Assembly: GCA_007026445.1 (NCBI GenBank)
Contig: VDMD01000001.1
Location: forward strand, 3,968,001-4,032,000
Reading direction: 5' to 3'
Origin: Schizophyllum amplum
Lineage: Eukaryota; Basidiomycota; Agaricomycetes; Agaricales; Schizophyllaceae
DNA: 64,000 nt
The translations under genes and the position numbers were made by a program. Shown here in pieces: positions 10,611 to 22,744 of the stretch. A model generated the notes under the pieces. The model was not told where the DNA came from and did not search any database. It was given only the letters and a program-made list of their open reading frames with translations. Position 1 is the first letter of the stretch; each line of letters opens with the position of its first letter.

Positions 10611-11097
10611 GGCGTCGGGAGTGTGGTGAGGTGCTGATGGTACGTTGAGGCGCCGTACTCATTGTAAGCATAAGTATGCCTTGCTGGCGCTCGGCGGAAC
10701 GATGGCAGACGAATAGCACGTCCTCTATGGTTTTTACTCCGTAAGTTTGACTCCGACTCGATACTTGCGGTCTACATGCATCATGCAACATGATGTGCGC
10801 CCCCTGCGTGAACCTGACTCTTGAAGCTTGAGTACTAGCTTGAGTCCTGACCGTTGACGTTGCTCTCGCGCTACCGGCACTCGCCGCCGGCCGGACCGTG
10901 CGAACCGTGTGAAGATTTCCCCATTTCGCACCCCCGCTTGGCCACCAATCGGTCCTTTGTTCTCCGTCATTCATTGTGTCTTTGTCTTGATGGCCACAGC
11001 GTGGTCGAGCTAGCCTTCGCTATATTCTTCTGGCCCTCCTGGCCCTTCGACACTCTCCCCTGGCTATCTGGCTCACGCCCTGTCTATCGCCGCCATA
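10611..11097. other. Intergenic stretch
   Basis: About 490 bp between two plus-strand genes. It has a short imperfect duplication around TTGAGTACTAGC near 10826-10850 and an otherwise unremarkable pyrimidine-rich leader close to the ATG at 11098. Confidence 0.4.
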
Positions 11098-12291
11098 ATG
11101 TCTATCGCGAACCCTGGCGTTCGCTCACTCAGCCGCTACGACCAACTCGAGCTTGCCGCAGCTGCCTCGCTCGACCACCTCGCTACGCGTCCCCGCTTCG
11201 CATCGCTCAAGGGGGAGATTCTGAAGCTGTCCAAAGGCATCCGCAAGCGCGTCCTGCCGGACTACTTGGACGATGAATCTGAACATTTACATGACATGAA
11301 TCTGTGAGTTGTTTGTGTACCCCGGTGACAGCGAAGGCCTGGGGACTTATTCCGAAGCAGCGCAAACGGCGCACATAGTATACCCGCGTCATCCCACGAA
11401 AGCGATGCGAGTATGACTAAGGAGGGGGATATCTCGGACACCTCCGAGTCCGACGACGAGCCGCTGTATGGGAGGCGCCTCACAGATGGTGTGTCGAACG
11501 GTGGAATGGTGACGCTCGAGCTCAGGCTGACGCGTGGCGCAGATTCCGATTCTCGGCTGAAGAATGCTTCAGCGTCTGGGTCGAAGAAGAGTGCGTCGAA
11601 CTTGAAAAGCTATACGGCTCATATAGACTGTAAGAATCTTCGCTGCTCCGCGGCCTCCGTTAACCCGCAACCCACGCTGACAGACAAAACACCTACAACT
11701 GACAAGCCACTCTCCGGCGACAGGCCGCGAAAGCGCGCGCGCGTCACGCTCATCGTGCGGAAGCCTATATCCAAATCCGCGACGCCTGCCGCGCAACCAA
11801 TAGCCGATGTGCGCTCCGAGGTCTCCGACGAAGATAGCGTCGAGGGCAGCGAGAGCGAAGGGGCTGCCGAGGACAACGTCAGCGACTCCATCCCAGACAC
11901 ATCTGACGCGGACGACGACGGAGAGCGGCTCTCTGCTGCGTCCTCCAATCTCGCCAGCGTCGCGCGCCACTTCTATGCCTGCTCGTACCCGGGCTGCACC
12001 GTACACCTCAAAAATTCCGTGAACTTGCGGAAGCACATGTCCACGCACACTGATGCGCGCCCATATGCCTGCACGGTCCCTGGATGCGATCGCGCGTACA
12101 AGCATGCAGCGTCACTGTATAACCATAGGACGAAGGGGAATTGTGTGCGGCTGGACGAGGAAGAAGAGGACGGGGAGGAGGAAGAGGAGGAGGAGGCTGT
12201 TGATAGCCCCTGCCCGTGTACGGTTCCCGGGTGTGGGAGACGCTTCAAGACGCCACGCGGGCTGTGGACGCATGCGAGAATTCATCGGTGA
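11098..12291 (+). CDS. C2H2-type zinc-finger protein, putative transcription factor
   Basis: Exon 1 is 11098-11303 and intron 1 is 11304-11360. A second likely intron is 11630-11683 (GTAAGA...GACAG, 54 nt). It keeps the frame either way, so the protein is 360 aa spliced or 378 aa unspliced. The middle is acidic and Ser-rich with a basic patch RPRKRARVTLIVRKP. Three zinc fingers end the protein: CSYPGC with HMSTH, CTVPGCDRAY with H and a final Cys (C2HC variant), and CTVPGCGRRF with HARIH. An acidic DEEEEDGEEEEEEE run splits fingers two and three. CxxPGC spacing is of the TFIIIA/Zap1 kind. The stop TGA lies in CGGTGAGG, which is also donor-like, so a further 3' exon is possible. Target genes unknown. 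Confidence 0.8.
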
Positions 12292-13220
12292 GGTGGTGGG
12301 TACGCGTGGCGAGTGTTTTCATGATTGCATTCTCCGCTTGCATGCGCGGAAGTCGTTGACCGCTATGCGCAAAATTTCTACACATGGGCACCCGTATCTT
12401 TTTACACAACTCAGTCTGGGTGGCATGAACCGCTTGTTGTACAATATGCATATCCTTATACGTATATCGTTTGTTAGTCTCGCTTCATGGTCGTTTTGGC
12501 ATACCCTTAATCACATCACATCTGTTTATTCACGCCCAATAACAAGGTCATGAAAGGGTTAGGGAGCCTTTCGAACCGCTTACCATTTTTGGGGTAGTCG
12601 CGTCCGACGTGACTTGGACGTGACGGCCCCACGCATGCGTTGTCTGTATAGGTGCGCCCTCTGCGTTCAATCCCACGGGCCCTCTCTCTCTTCAATGTTG
12701 GCCCATCAGTGCACACCTCTCACTCTGGGGCTTTCGTAAGGGCGGTGCACCTTCCCTCCGCTGTGCGCCACCCCGCCCCGGTCACTTCCTCGGCCGCCAC
12801 GTGCGCCTCATTGCTTGATGCCCGATGCATGCCAAATCAGGTATGCGATTCACACGATGTGGCCGCCGCGCCGCCGCTGCACGGTCACCTTCCTGGTAAC
12901 TTGGTCCTTGTTTCCGAACTTCGTGCTGACCTTCACGGTGGCTCTTCTCATCGTTTCATTTCGATAACATCTGCATCTGCAAGGTTCGGCCGACAAATCT
13001 GCGCCCACGAGGGCGAACATCAATCAACCTGAGCCACTCTGACCAAGACCCTGTCGATCCGGTAGCCCTACCCCCTTCCATCGTTCCTTCCCTCGAAGTC
13101 CCTCAATATTTGCGGTGTACACCGCGAAGACGTATCTACGTCGTGCAATAGTCAGCCCAATACAGTCAGTCATCCACCCAGCCTCGCGGCCGCCGCGCAC
13201 TCGGCCCTGCACTATCACCA
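12292..13220. other. Intergenic stretch, ATG1 promoter
   Basis: No coding pattern. A CACGTG E-box-type site lies near 12798. The stretch close to 13200 is pyrimidine-rich. Confidence 0.4.
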
Positions 13221-16200
13221 ATGCCCGTTCCTCCTCCCTCAAAGCGCTCGAAGACGGCACCGGCCTCACCGTACACGGATCGTGACGTCGAAGAGGAGCG
13301 CCTCCGGCCATATGTGGTCACCGGACACCTCGGCAAGGGCAGCTTCGCCACCGTGTACAAGGGGTACAACGAGGTGCGTGGCGTGCAGCCGCGATCCCAG
13401 ACGCCACCCGCCTAACTCGTCGCAGGATACGCACCAGCAGGTAGCGATCAAGACCGTCAAGCGCGATAACCTCGGCACCGGCAAGCTCCTCGACAACCTC
13501 CAGTCCGAGATCCAGATCCTCAAGTCCCTCTCGCACAGGCACATCACCCGGCTGTACGAGATCGTCGTACGCGTCAATTTCCTCTCCCCTTCATACTGCC
13601 ACTCAGGCGATGCTTGTCCAGCGCGCGGAGAAGAACATCTACCTTATCATGGAGTTCTGCGCCGCGGGCGACCTCACGAACTACATCAAGAAACGCGGCC
13701 GCGTCGAAGGGCTCGAGTACGCACCCGCCCCAGGCGCCGCCCCGCAGTACTACCCCCACCCGCGCACCGGCGGCCTCCACGAGACCGTTGTGCGCTCATT
13801 TCTCCGCCAACTTGCGCGCGCGCTCAAGTTCCTGCGCCACCGCGCGCTCATCCACCGCGATATCAAGCCCCAGAACCTGCTCCTCAATCCCGCGGGGCCA
13901 GACGAGTTCGCAAGGGGGCACCCGCTGGGCGTGCCGGTGCTGAAGGTCGCCGACTTTGGGTTCGCGAGGAGCTTGCCGAACGCGATGATGGCGGAGACGT
14001 TGTGCGGGAGCCCGTACGTGCGCTCCCATACTCATGGAATGGCTCAAACTGACGCGACACCGCAGACTATACATGGCCCCCGAGATCCTGCGTTCGGAAA
14101 AATACGACGCAAAGGTAGACCTGTGGTCCGTGGGCGCGGTGCTGTACGAGATGGCCGTTGGGAAGCCGCCGTTCCGGGCGCAGAATCATATCGAGCTGTT
14201 GAACAAGATTGATCGGGCGAAGGGAATCAAGTTCCCGGACGAGGAGGCGCAGGTGGGTCTGTGCTCCTTATCGTTGCTCTCTTCCTCATCATTGTCATCT
14301 CTTCCTCATCATCCGCTTTCTCTTTCCTTTTGCGTTCTCTTTCCTTACGCAAGTGCAACCAACGCTTACTCTTCCTTGTGTCGTTGCACGAGTGTTGATA
14401 CTGCATGGGTGCTGACTCTTGGACACCCAAGAGTATCAGACATACCTGAGCTTCGGACACCAAGGAGTGTAATTACTAACACACGGACCCAGCGCGCACC
14501 CGCAGACGGCACTTCATCAAGCCTGCCTGTCCCTCCAGATATCAAGAAGCTCATCCGTGCGCTGCTCAAGCGCGTACCTGTTGAGGTATGTCTTCTTTTA
14601 TCTTCGTGCTGCCTGATCTGGTTTTTGTTTTGTTTTTCCTTTATGTTGTCGTTTGGTAGTTTGATCTTCGTCGCGTTGTTTGGTCTTCCTCGTATCGGTT
14701 GGTATACGTGCCCTGTTGGGTCATCGTTCGATCTTTCCGTGCTATCGTGTCGATTGTCCTACTTCGCATCTCCACGTGTATACCTCCAGGTTCGTATTCC
14801 TTACTGACACACGCATCCCAGCGCGCGAGCTTTGAAGACTTCTTCGGCAGCACGGCTATGCAGAAGAGCAAGTTCCCGAGGCCGGAGGTGCCCCCTGCGG
14901 ACGGTGAGTGCGCCGTTCGCTATGGATAAAATATCGATCTTCGTCTCTCCTCTCATTAACTGCCTTCTCATCATTCGCCAGCCAGTGGCAACTCCAGCTG
15001 GGCAGGATCGAAGGCCGATAATAACACACCCCAGCGCCATAAGGTCATCCCGCCCGAGGTGCTTGACCCGACCGTGATGATCCCACCGAGCAAGTTCAAT
15101 TTCCGGCGCCCGTCGGCAGGGGAGGGAGCGAGCAACGATGCTGGGCCGTCGAAGCGACCGAGGTTTTTGATTCACTTTCGATACCCATGGTTGCCTGCTA
15201 ATGTACCCGTCAGCTTGACCGCGCTTCGGGAAGGGGCTGATGGACAGGCGACCGCTCCAGTGTCGAGGCGGGCGTCGGGCCGCGAGCCAACACACACTCA
15301 ATCGCCCTCTCCTCCTCGCCTCTCGAACATCGAGGCGTCGCTGATTCCTGGCGAGACGGAGGAGGACGGTTTGCTCAGGCGGGAGTACGTCATGGTCGGC
15401 GATACGCGCGCGCTGGAGTTCAATCGCGCGATTGACGGTAAGTGTGCTCGAGGTCTGATCTGGTAGTGCTCTGACTCATTGGATCAATCGCAGAGTTGCG
15501 CATCGCTCCGCGCCGACCTTTGCAGGAGCGACGGACGACGGGGCAGCCTCAGGAGCAGCGGACAACGGAGGTGCCACATTCACAACAGCGACGGACGTCT
15601 GCGTATGGGGTACCTATAGAGGGCCGCCCGCCGCAGCATCGGCGCTCGTCGACGTATGCGGGGCGAGAAGCGACGCCGCTAGGCTCGCCTATCCCGGATG
15701 ATGGACCATCACCAGAGTTCATGCAGGAGAGGCCAGCGACAGGTAAGTGCCGATACGATGCGCGGCTGTCCTGCCCCCATTGGGACTCGCTTCGTCTTTC
15801 GGCCGTGTCGCTTATTGACTTGCAGGTCTAATCACCTTCCCACCTCCACCGAATAACGGGATACCACCACCGACCCCGCCGCTGTCAAGCTCTCCGTCTC
15901 GCGCTGCGGCCAACGCTCTCAACAGGGCGCTCAGCTTAGCGAGCAAGAAGCTTTTTGGAAGCGTGCCGCGATCACCGCCCACCGTCATCCAAATCTCGCC
16001 CACGACGCGAAGCTCGCCAGCAGCGCGCGGCGGCGAGGTAGACCTTGTTGACCTTGCATCCTCGCTCCGACGACCACAGCTCATAGGTACCGCCGACGAG
16101 GAGCGCGACCCGCTTGAGGAAGAGCTCTTAGGTCGGCTGGAGGAGTTGGCGCAGAAGACAGATGTCTTGACACACTGGGCGGACGAGATGTACGAGTATG

Positions 16201-17162
16201 TGAAAGCGGTACCGCAGAGTGCGTCATCTTCTCCAGCCATGAATGAGCGTAAAGCTAACTATCACGACAGAACCGTTGCCTGACCCGACAAAGTTCGAGA
16301 AGAAGGCTGGGGAGGCGGAGCGGCAGGCGTGGAAGCGGCGACACGCCGACGTTGAGGCAGAATATAACGCTGTCCGTGTGCTGAGATGTCTGCAAGTGAA
16401 ATGTGATGCTGACCCATACCAGGTCACCTGCGTTGCGGTGTACATGCTCCTCATGAGCTTCTCGCAGAAGGGCATTGACCAGCTGCGGAGGCATCAGGAG
16501 CATATGCTCATGCGGCACCCAGATGGCGACTACACTGTCAGCGAGGGTTTCGACGATGGTCAGTATCGAGCTCGTGGTACAACGAGGATCAAGCTGATCG
16601 TTGGTGCAGCGCTTTCGTGGTTCCGCGACCATTTCTTGAAGTGCCATGAACGGGCGACGTTGGTCAAGACATGGCTACCGGCGAAGTACGATGGTCCGAA
16701 AACATGGCTCGACCAACTCGTCTACGACCGAGCTCTGTACCTGGTATGTATCATATCCACTCAAAGTCAGTCGCCTCAATCCCTTCCTCTACCAGAGTCG
16801 CACCGCCGCCCGTAAGGAACTGCTCGACCAAGCGACAGCAATAGACGAGTGCGAGAAGCTCTATGAGGAGTCGCTCTGGTGCCTGTACGCGCTGCAGGAG
16901 GACCTGTTGCAGACCGGGAACCCATTCATGGAGGAGGACCGGGAGACGATTGCGACCTGTAAGCACCGCGCATGGCGCGTTGTGCTCGCTACCTGCTGAC
17001 CTTTTGTCAACAGGGATCAAGCGCACGAAGCTGCGCCTGGTGCGGTGTCGAGCTCGGATGGCAATGGACCGCCGGGATCGTCTGAAGGACGCCCGTGCGG
17101 ACGAGAACCTTGCGGACGTAGCGCGCATACCGGCGCCGTGGGATGCGAAGGTAGCACCTTAA
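13221..17162 (+). CDS. ATG1: Autophagy-initiating serine/threonine kinase ATG1/ULK
   Basis: Twelve exons: 13221-13373, 13426-13566, 13607-14013, 14066-14252, 14493-14585, 14822-14903, 14982-15437, 15494-15742, 15826-16218, 16271-16743, 16796-16958, 17014-17162. They total 2946 nt, 981 aa, with all phases closing. The kinase domain occupies about residues 30-330: [14 protein letters not shown] loop, VAIKTVK lysine, [11 protein letters not shown] near 181, DFGFAR near 213, YMAPEIL near 238. A basic/Pro-rich linker follows, and a helical C-terminal region from about 690 ([19 protein letters not shown], then a stretch ending [13 protein letters not shown]) corresponds to the EAT/MIT domain that binds Atg13 and membranes. 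Intron 2 is only 40 nt, while introns 4 and 5 are about 240 nt. The protein acts at the phagophore assembly site. Identity is firm. A few inner exon borders may be off by a small amount. Confidence 0.92.
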
Positions 17163-17920
17163 GCTGTATTTGTGATACCGCGGCGCGTTGTGGTAGAGAC
17201 GTTGCACACGAATCTTCTGATCTTGGGACTTAGCTGCTTGTATCAATACTTGTACACTATTCACATCACGGAGTCTTACATTGTTGTTTTTACTGGTTAG
17301 CGAGAACCTCCGTCTACAGGTGACAGCGGCTGGAGACGACGAGGGGTCATGGGAGCGCTACGTCGACACCGTCCCGCCTATGGGGCCGCACACAAAGGCG
17401 TACTATACCGGCTAATGTGGGGCTGACTGTCAGCAGCCCCGACACGGGGAAGCAGAAGGAAACGCAGAAAGAATGGGAAAATGAAGTCGGATATCAGGTG
17501 CGCGAAATATATGGACGTGACGTTCCCTGAACGTCTGCTTCGGAGAGGTGGACGGTCGATCGCCGACTCCCGAGTCGCGTTCGCCCTGCGCGTGACTTGC
17601 GCGTGACTGTGGCGGCGCTTCCTTCCGCCCATCATTGGACACTACGGCCCGCGCGCATGCTTTGACTGACTGCCTTTGCTCATTTTGTTTGACTGGTCCA
17701 GGACTTCACCACGTCGTCAATCAGCCAGAGCCTCCGAGTGCTTAGACGCTATATTGTAAATGTACGATACCGAAGGTTGATTCAATTTACACGATTGTGA
17801 ACCAAGGCATGAGCTTGACAAGTCACTGTTGTACATCTTCTCTTCCTCGGTCGGTCAGGTCAGTCAACAGATGCGTGTCCCTGCCATTTCTGCATATCCT
17901 GTAGTACAAAGCGTGATTAT
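17163..17920. other. Intergenic stretch between convergent genes
   Basis: 3' flanks of ATG1 (plus) and the dehydrogenase (minus). Short ORFs at 17378-17642 have no recognisable product. I see no RNA gene here. Confidence 0.45.
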
Positions 17921-19068
17921 CTATTTCTGAATGTCCACGTTCATCATCCCGTTCTTGAGATTCTCCTTGGGCTTCTCGAATCTGTCGTAGGTGGCAGTGG
18001 CCGAGCCCGCGGTGATGGCGATCTTGCCCTCCTTCAAACCGTCCATAACGATGCTGGTGAACTCGGCCAGTGGCATCCAGAATTTGGAGAGCGAATCCGT
18101 CGTACCCTCCGCTACGAAACGTGTCAGTCAGCTCCTTCAATTTATAGTAGGGGATTTCTCCGCCTCACCATCGTGCAACTCCGACTCGACGAGGCTGATG
18201 GAGAACGCTAGCGTTAGCGCGTGAAGGAAATATGTAAGACGGTAGGGCACTTACGGAGGAATTATCTCCAGAAGGTGGACGTTCGTCTTCGCGTTCTCCA
18301 TCTGGATGCGGAGCGAGAAGGTCAGGCTGTGAAGTGCGGCCTAATTGCAAACAGACACCCGTCAGTGCGTTGCGCTGCCTTCACATCCGCCGTACGCACC
18401 TTCGTCGCCGAGTAGTTGCAGACGGGGGCCAACGGGATCATGGCGAGGCCAGAGGTCACTGGGACAAGCAGTGCAGGGCGCTCCTTCTGCAATGAATCCT
18501 CAGCAACCCGACCAATTGCGCAAGAGTGCCTAATGACTTACACCAATCTTGATGAAGTGCGGCAAGAAAGCAGCCATCATGCTAACGACCGCAAGGTAGT
18601 TGATGTTGAACTCGCTGCTGATCTCTGAAAGAGCAATCATATTTACATCGTCAACGGAGGACAAGCGCCAAAATCGCTCACTAGAGAAATCCACCTTCTC
18701 TGGCTCCGCGAAGTTGACCATGTTCTGAACCCCCGCATTCAGAATAACCGCGTCGAGCTGCAATATGCAGTCAATTATCTGCCAATCGCCCTCTGGGGGC
18801 GTCTAGGATTGCCAAGTTTTACCTCCGGGTACTTGCCAACCACTTCGTCTGCGAACGCCTTGATCTTATCGGGCGTCGTGTCCATGTCGAACTTGACGGT
18901 CTCGAAGCCCTCCTTCGCGAGCTCGTCGAGGCGCGCCTGACGCCGGCCCATAACGATGACCGTCGGGTGCGTGGGGAGGTCGCGGATCTCGCGCGCAAGG
19001 GCGCGCCCGATGCCCGCGGTGGCACCGGTGACGAGAACGCATCTGCTAGTGAGGATATTGGCGGCCAT
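17921..19068 (-). CDS. Short-chain dehydrogenase/reductase (DltE-like)
   Basis: Seven exons on the minus strand: 19068-18823, 18757-18682, 18624-18542, 18486-18400, 18340-18255, 18194-18169, 18111-17921. Together they make 795 nt, 264 aa, with every phase closing. Motifs: the NAD(P)-binding TGATAGIGRALA, the structural NAG in LDAVILNAGVQN, an Asn-Tyr pair in FNINYLAVVSMMAAFLPHF, the catalytic Ser in VPVTSGLAMIPLAP and YxxxK in YSATKAALHSL, followed by LEIIPPLVESELHD. This is the classical SDR plan for oxidoreduction of a small carbonyl or alcohol. The substrate cannot be told from sequence. No targeting signal. One exon is only 26 nt. Confidence 0.88.
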
Positions 19069-19860
19069 GGTACTGAGTTTAGACGTGTAGGATGTGAGTC
19101 GTCAAGTACAGTGCAGCGAACAGGGCTTTTATAGGCCTCGCTATCATACAGCGCTGGGACCGAGAAGTCGAAGACACGGCGGGTAGCATCCGTCTCTTAT
19201 TCCACAAGAGGAAAGCGTTTGCGAAGGGAGGTCATGCGCTTGGACCTATCGCGTTTTGTCGATGAGCCAAATGTGGGTGGTTTCCGTACGCTGCGAATGG
19301 AGGTCACGTGCCTGGACACATTGCGTTGCGTCGATGAGCCAATCGTGGTTAGAATAGTTTCCGTACGCCCATGTCCATGTCCAACTGAGCGCTGCTTTGG
19401 TCCTTTTGGAAGTCTCGATGAGCTGGATCGTACGATGCACGGCTGATAGGCATCCGCAGACTCGTCAATCTCATGACTATGCACTCCGCGGGAGAACGGT
19501 CCACTGGCAGTACAGCCTGCAAGATTCCAACTCGCCGAATTGGACGAGCCGCTGGGGTGTCCAAGGACGGCTGCTGAACACATGCATTCTTCGCCTTGCG
19601 TGCATTCAGTTCTTCCAGGCGCCTTTTCATGAGTATCACACTCATGTCGCGGCTTCTTGCTGTGCACGCTCCTCCTCAACCAGTCTGACGAACTGTTCAG
19701 CTGACATCCGGACACAAATAAAGAGACCGATCCATGATGATCTCCTTGTCTATGCGTGACCGCGCAAGCGAGGCCCGGGCCGAGCGCTGGATTCGTGGAA
19801 TTGTTTGTCCGACGATGACGCCTCCTACGACCGACGGTCACTTACCGCAAGGCCCAAAAC
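19069..19860. promoter_or_regulatory. Divergent promoter region with an imperfect tandem repeat
   Basis: The region separates the dehydrogenase (minus) from the glycosidase (plus). Two imperfect copies of a ~72-bp unit lie at about 19216-19288 and 19292-19366. They share GGAGGTCA, TTGGAC or CTGGAC, GTCGATGAGCCAA and GTTTCCGTACG. Each contains one copy of the possible site GTCGATGAGCCAA. A 214-codon minus ORF covering this region is composition-driven and shows no domain. Confidence 0.45.
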
Positions 19861-22385
19861 ATGCATTCACGACAAGTTCTCTCTGTCGTATGCCTGGCGT
19901 GGACAGCAAACGCAGCGATAGACCGTCGCGACGTTGTCTCGCGATACAATCCGACTCGGAATGCATCTAGCGCGACAACCCCCATGCAGGTCGGGAATGG
20001 GAATTTCGCCTTCGGCGCAGATGCGACCGGCCTACAGACGTTCCAGCCGTTCGCCACCCTCTCCTCATGGGCCTGGAAGAACGACTCGTATCCTGACGGT
20101 ACGCTGGAGTTGCTCTCGCCATCGACGCCGCTTAATGCTCACGCGTACGCAGGGACAACATACGACGACATCGAGAACTACCACGGCACAAGCTGGCTTG
20201 ATCACGGACGCCCAGTGGAGTACGACTTCGGCGGGCAGCCCAGCGAGATCGAGAAATGGCTCACCGCGAACCCCAACCGCGTCAACCTCGGTCGCATTGG
20301 GCTCGCGTTCCTCGACGACGCCGGCGCGCCAGCGGCCAACGTCAGCGAGACCGACCTCGCGTCCCTCCACCAGGAGCTCGACCTGTGGACAGGCGTCATG
20401 CAGAGCGACTTCGAATACGCCGGCCTGCCTGTGCGCGTGACCACCTCCTGCGCGGACCGCTCGGACACCGTCGTGGTCACGATCGCCTCGAGTCTTCTCG
20501 CGGCGGGCCGGCTGGGCGTCTTCCTTGACTTTCCCTGGACCGATGGCACGAGCAAGTTTAACGCGCCGTTCGTGGGCGTGTACAATGCGACCGAGAAACA
20601 TACGACGGCGCTCAGCGAGTTGGACGACCGGCGGGGTGGCGAGATCAGCCACCAGCTGGGCTCGAGCTCGTTCGCTACGCTGGTTGAGGCGCAGCAGGAT
20701 ATCACGATATCGCGCGACTCTCCGGACGCTCATCGCTACACGCTCGTCCCTCTGGATCCCGCGGACGAGCTGTCCTTCGCCGTCTCCTACGGACCATCTT
20801 CTGCCGAAGTGCGCGATGTACGCCCGGACTTTACGCACGACGCGTCCGCTGCGGCATGGGAAGACTTTTGGACGAACAGCGGATTTGTTGACGTCGTGAC
20901 TGGCTCGACGGATGAGCGCGCGGACGAGCTTCAGCGGAGGATCATCCTGTCGCGGTACTTGCTGCGCGTCAATGAGGCGCCCGACTCCAGTTCCCCGCAG
21001 GAGGTGAGGACCGCCTCGCGACGCATATTCCCTTCTTGGTGCTTACATCCCCTCGCAGTCCGGTCTGGTCAACAACGGCTGGGTGAGTCTCACCGCAGCG
21101 TCCTCGCGCGCCTAGCTAATTCCGTGCATTGTGGGCATCTTCAGTACGGGTACGCACCGGACCCTTCCCGCTGATTACCAGCATCTTCTGACCCATCCGT
21201 CGTCCAGAAAATTCCACATGGAAATGATCTTCTGGCACCTCCAGCACTGGGCGCTCTGGAATAACTGGGACCTCCTCAACCGATCCACATCCCTCTACGC
21301 GAACTTCCTCCCATCCAGCGTCCACCGCGCGCAAGACCAGCAGGGCTACTCCGCCGGCGCGCGCTGGCCGAAGATGACCGATCCGTCCGGCCGCTCGGCC
21401 CCGGGCGAGATCAACAACCTCCTCATCTGGCAGCAGCCGCACCCCCTCGTGTTCGCCGAGTACGAGCGGCGCGCGACCCTTTCCTCGCGCGCGGACTCCC
21501 CCTCCTCGCTCGCGGTGCTGGAGAAGTGGGCGCCCGTGGTGCGCGCGACGGCGGACTGGATGGCGAGCTACGCGTGGTGGAACACGAGCGCGGGCGTGTA
21601 CGACCTGGGTCCCCCGATGTACGTCGTCTCCGAGGACACGCATCCGAACGCGACGCGGAATCCGGCGTTCGAGCTGGCGTACTGGCGGCTGGGCCTTGAT
21701 ATCGCGGGCCGTTGGGTTGCTGCGCTCGGCGAGGAGGTGCCGGAAGCGGGCGAGGAGCGCGAGGAGGAGCCGGCGGTGTGGACACACGTGCGGGAGAATC
21801 TGGCGCCGTTGCCCGTTCACGAAGGCACGTACATGGTCCACGAGGATATCGAGACCGATTTCTGGACACGGGAGGAGTACACGAACGATCATCCGGCCCT
21901 TACGGGACTGTATGGCTGGCTGCCAGCGACGCAGGGGCTTGATGTCGATATCGCGAAGGCGACGGCGGAGAAAGTCTGGACGACCTGGAACGTATCGAAC
22001 TGCTGGGGGTGAGTTTTTTTCTTTCCCTGTGCATTCTAGCGGTCTCCCTCCATTTGGCGCTTTCTGTCTGTTTTGACGTTCTCATCGCTAACCTCGGATG
22101 CACAGATGGGACTTCCCGATGCTCGCCATGTCCGCCGCTCGTAACGGCGATCCTGAGCGAGCGGTCGACTGGCTTCTGGACCCGCTGTTCCAGTTCGACG
22201 ACGTGGGCATGCCGGTGGGCGGCGTGCGTGTTCCGACGCCGTATTTCCCGGGCTCTGGGGGCCTGCTCTACGCCGTGGCGATGATGGCAGCAGGATGGGA
22301 TGGGAGCGAGCCGGACAGTCTTGCTCCAGGCTTCCCAAGAGAGGGATGGAACGTTACCGTCGAGGATTTGAGTCGAGCAATGTGA
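19861..22385 (+). CDS. Secreted six-hairpin (alpha/alpha)6 glycosidase-like protein
   Basis: Exons 19861-21003, 21059-21082, 21145-21149, 21208-22008 and 22106-22385 (2253 nt, 750 aa). The start MHSRQVLSVVCLAWTANA is a signal peptide, followed by Asn-glycosylation sites, so the product is secreted. An N-terminal beta-sandwich-like half is followed by a helical catalytic half with KFHMEMIFWHLQHWALW, then acidic motifs such as VHEDIETDFWTREEY and a closing WDFPMLAMSAARNG. This layout matches six-hairpin glycosidases related to the GH65/GH95 group. The GKFHMEM block is characteristic. The exact substrate is not evident, though plant or fungal polysaccharide is likely. The YG before KFH comes from a 5-nt exon (TACGG). 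Without it the frame does not close. Confidence 0.82.
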
Positions 22386-22744
22386 CTGTAAGTAGCGGAA
22401 GAACGTAGCATGTGTGTGGGAGCCTCGTGGAGTCCGGGACCTCTACTTCCTCCACCACACCGCGCCGCGCGACGTTCAGCACACCCAATGAATGAGTGCT
22501 TGTGCTTCTGGCTACTACGTATCCTGCGTTCCTCTACATATTTTTGCTTCTCTCCACGTTTACCTGCTTCGCTCTACTCGTTATTGCATCTCTCTACGTC
22601 CCTTGGTGTCTTTCAACTGGCGTCATTGTGCCGACCTCTTCCACCCGATCGTGGTAATAACGAAGGATAAGTAGAGTGAGTCAGATTCAACGCCGCTTCA
22701 GCAGCAATATTGATCTGCCTCCACTAATTCGCATCTCTCTTTAG
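22386..22744. other. Intergenic stretch
   Basis: 3' flank of the glycosidase. Pyrimidine-rich repeats of CTCTAC with TATT/CTTC. The end, TCTCTCTTTAG at 22734-22744, is a good intron acceptor that would open the next decayed gene. Confidence 0.4.

Noticed and set aside
19197..19841. 214-codon minus-strand ORF in the divergent promoter
   Set aside because: Low-information composition, overlaps the tandem promoter repeats, and begins inside the 5' flank of the glycosidase gene.
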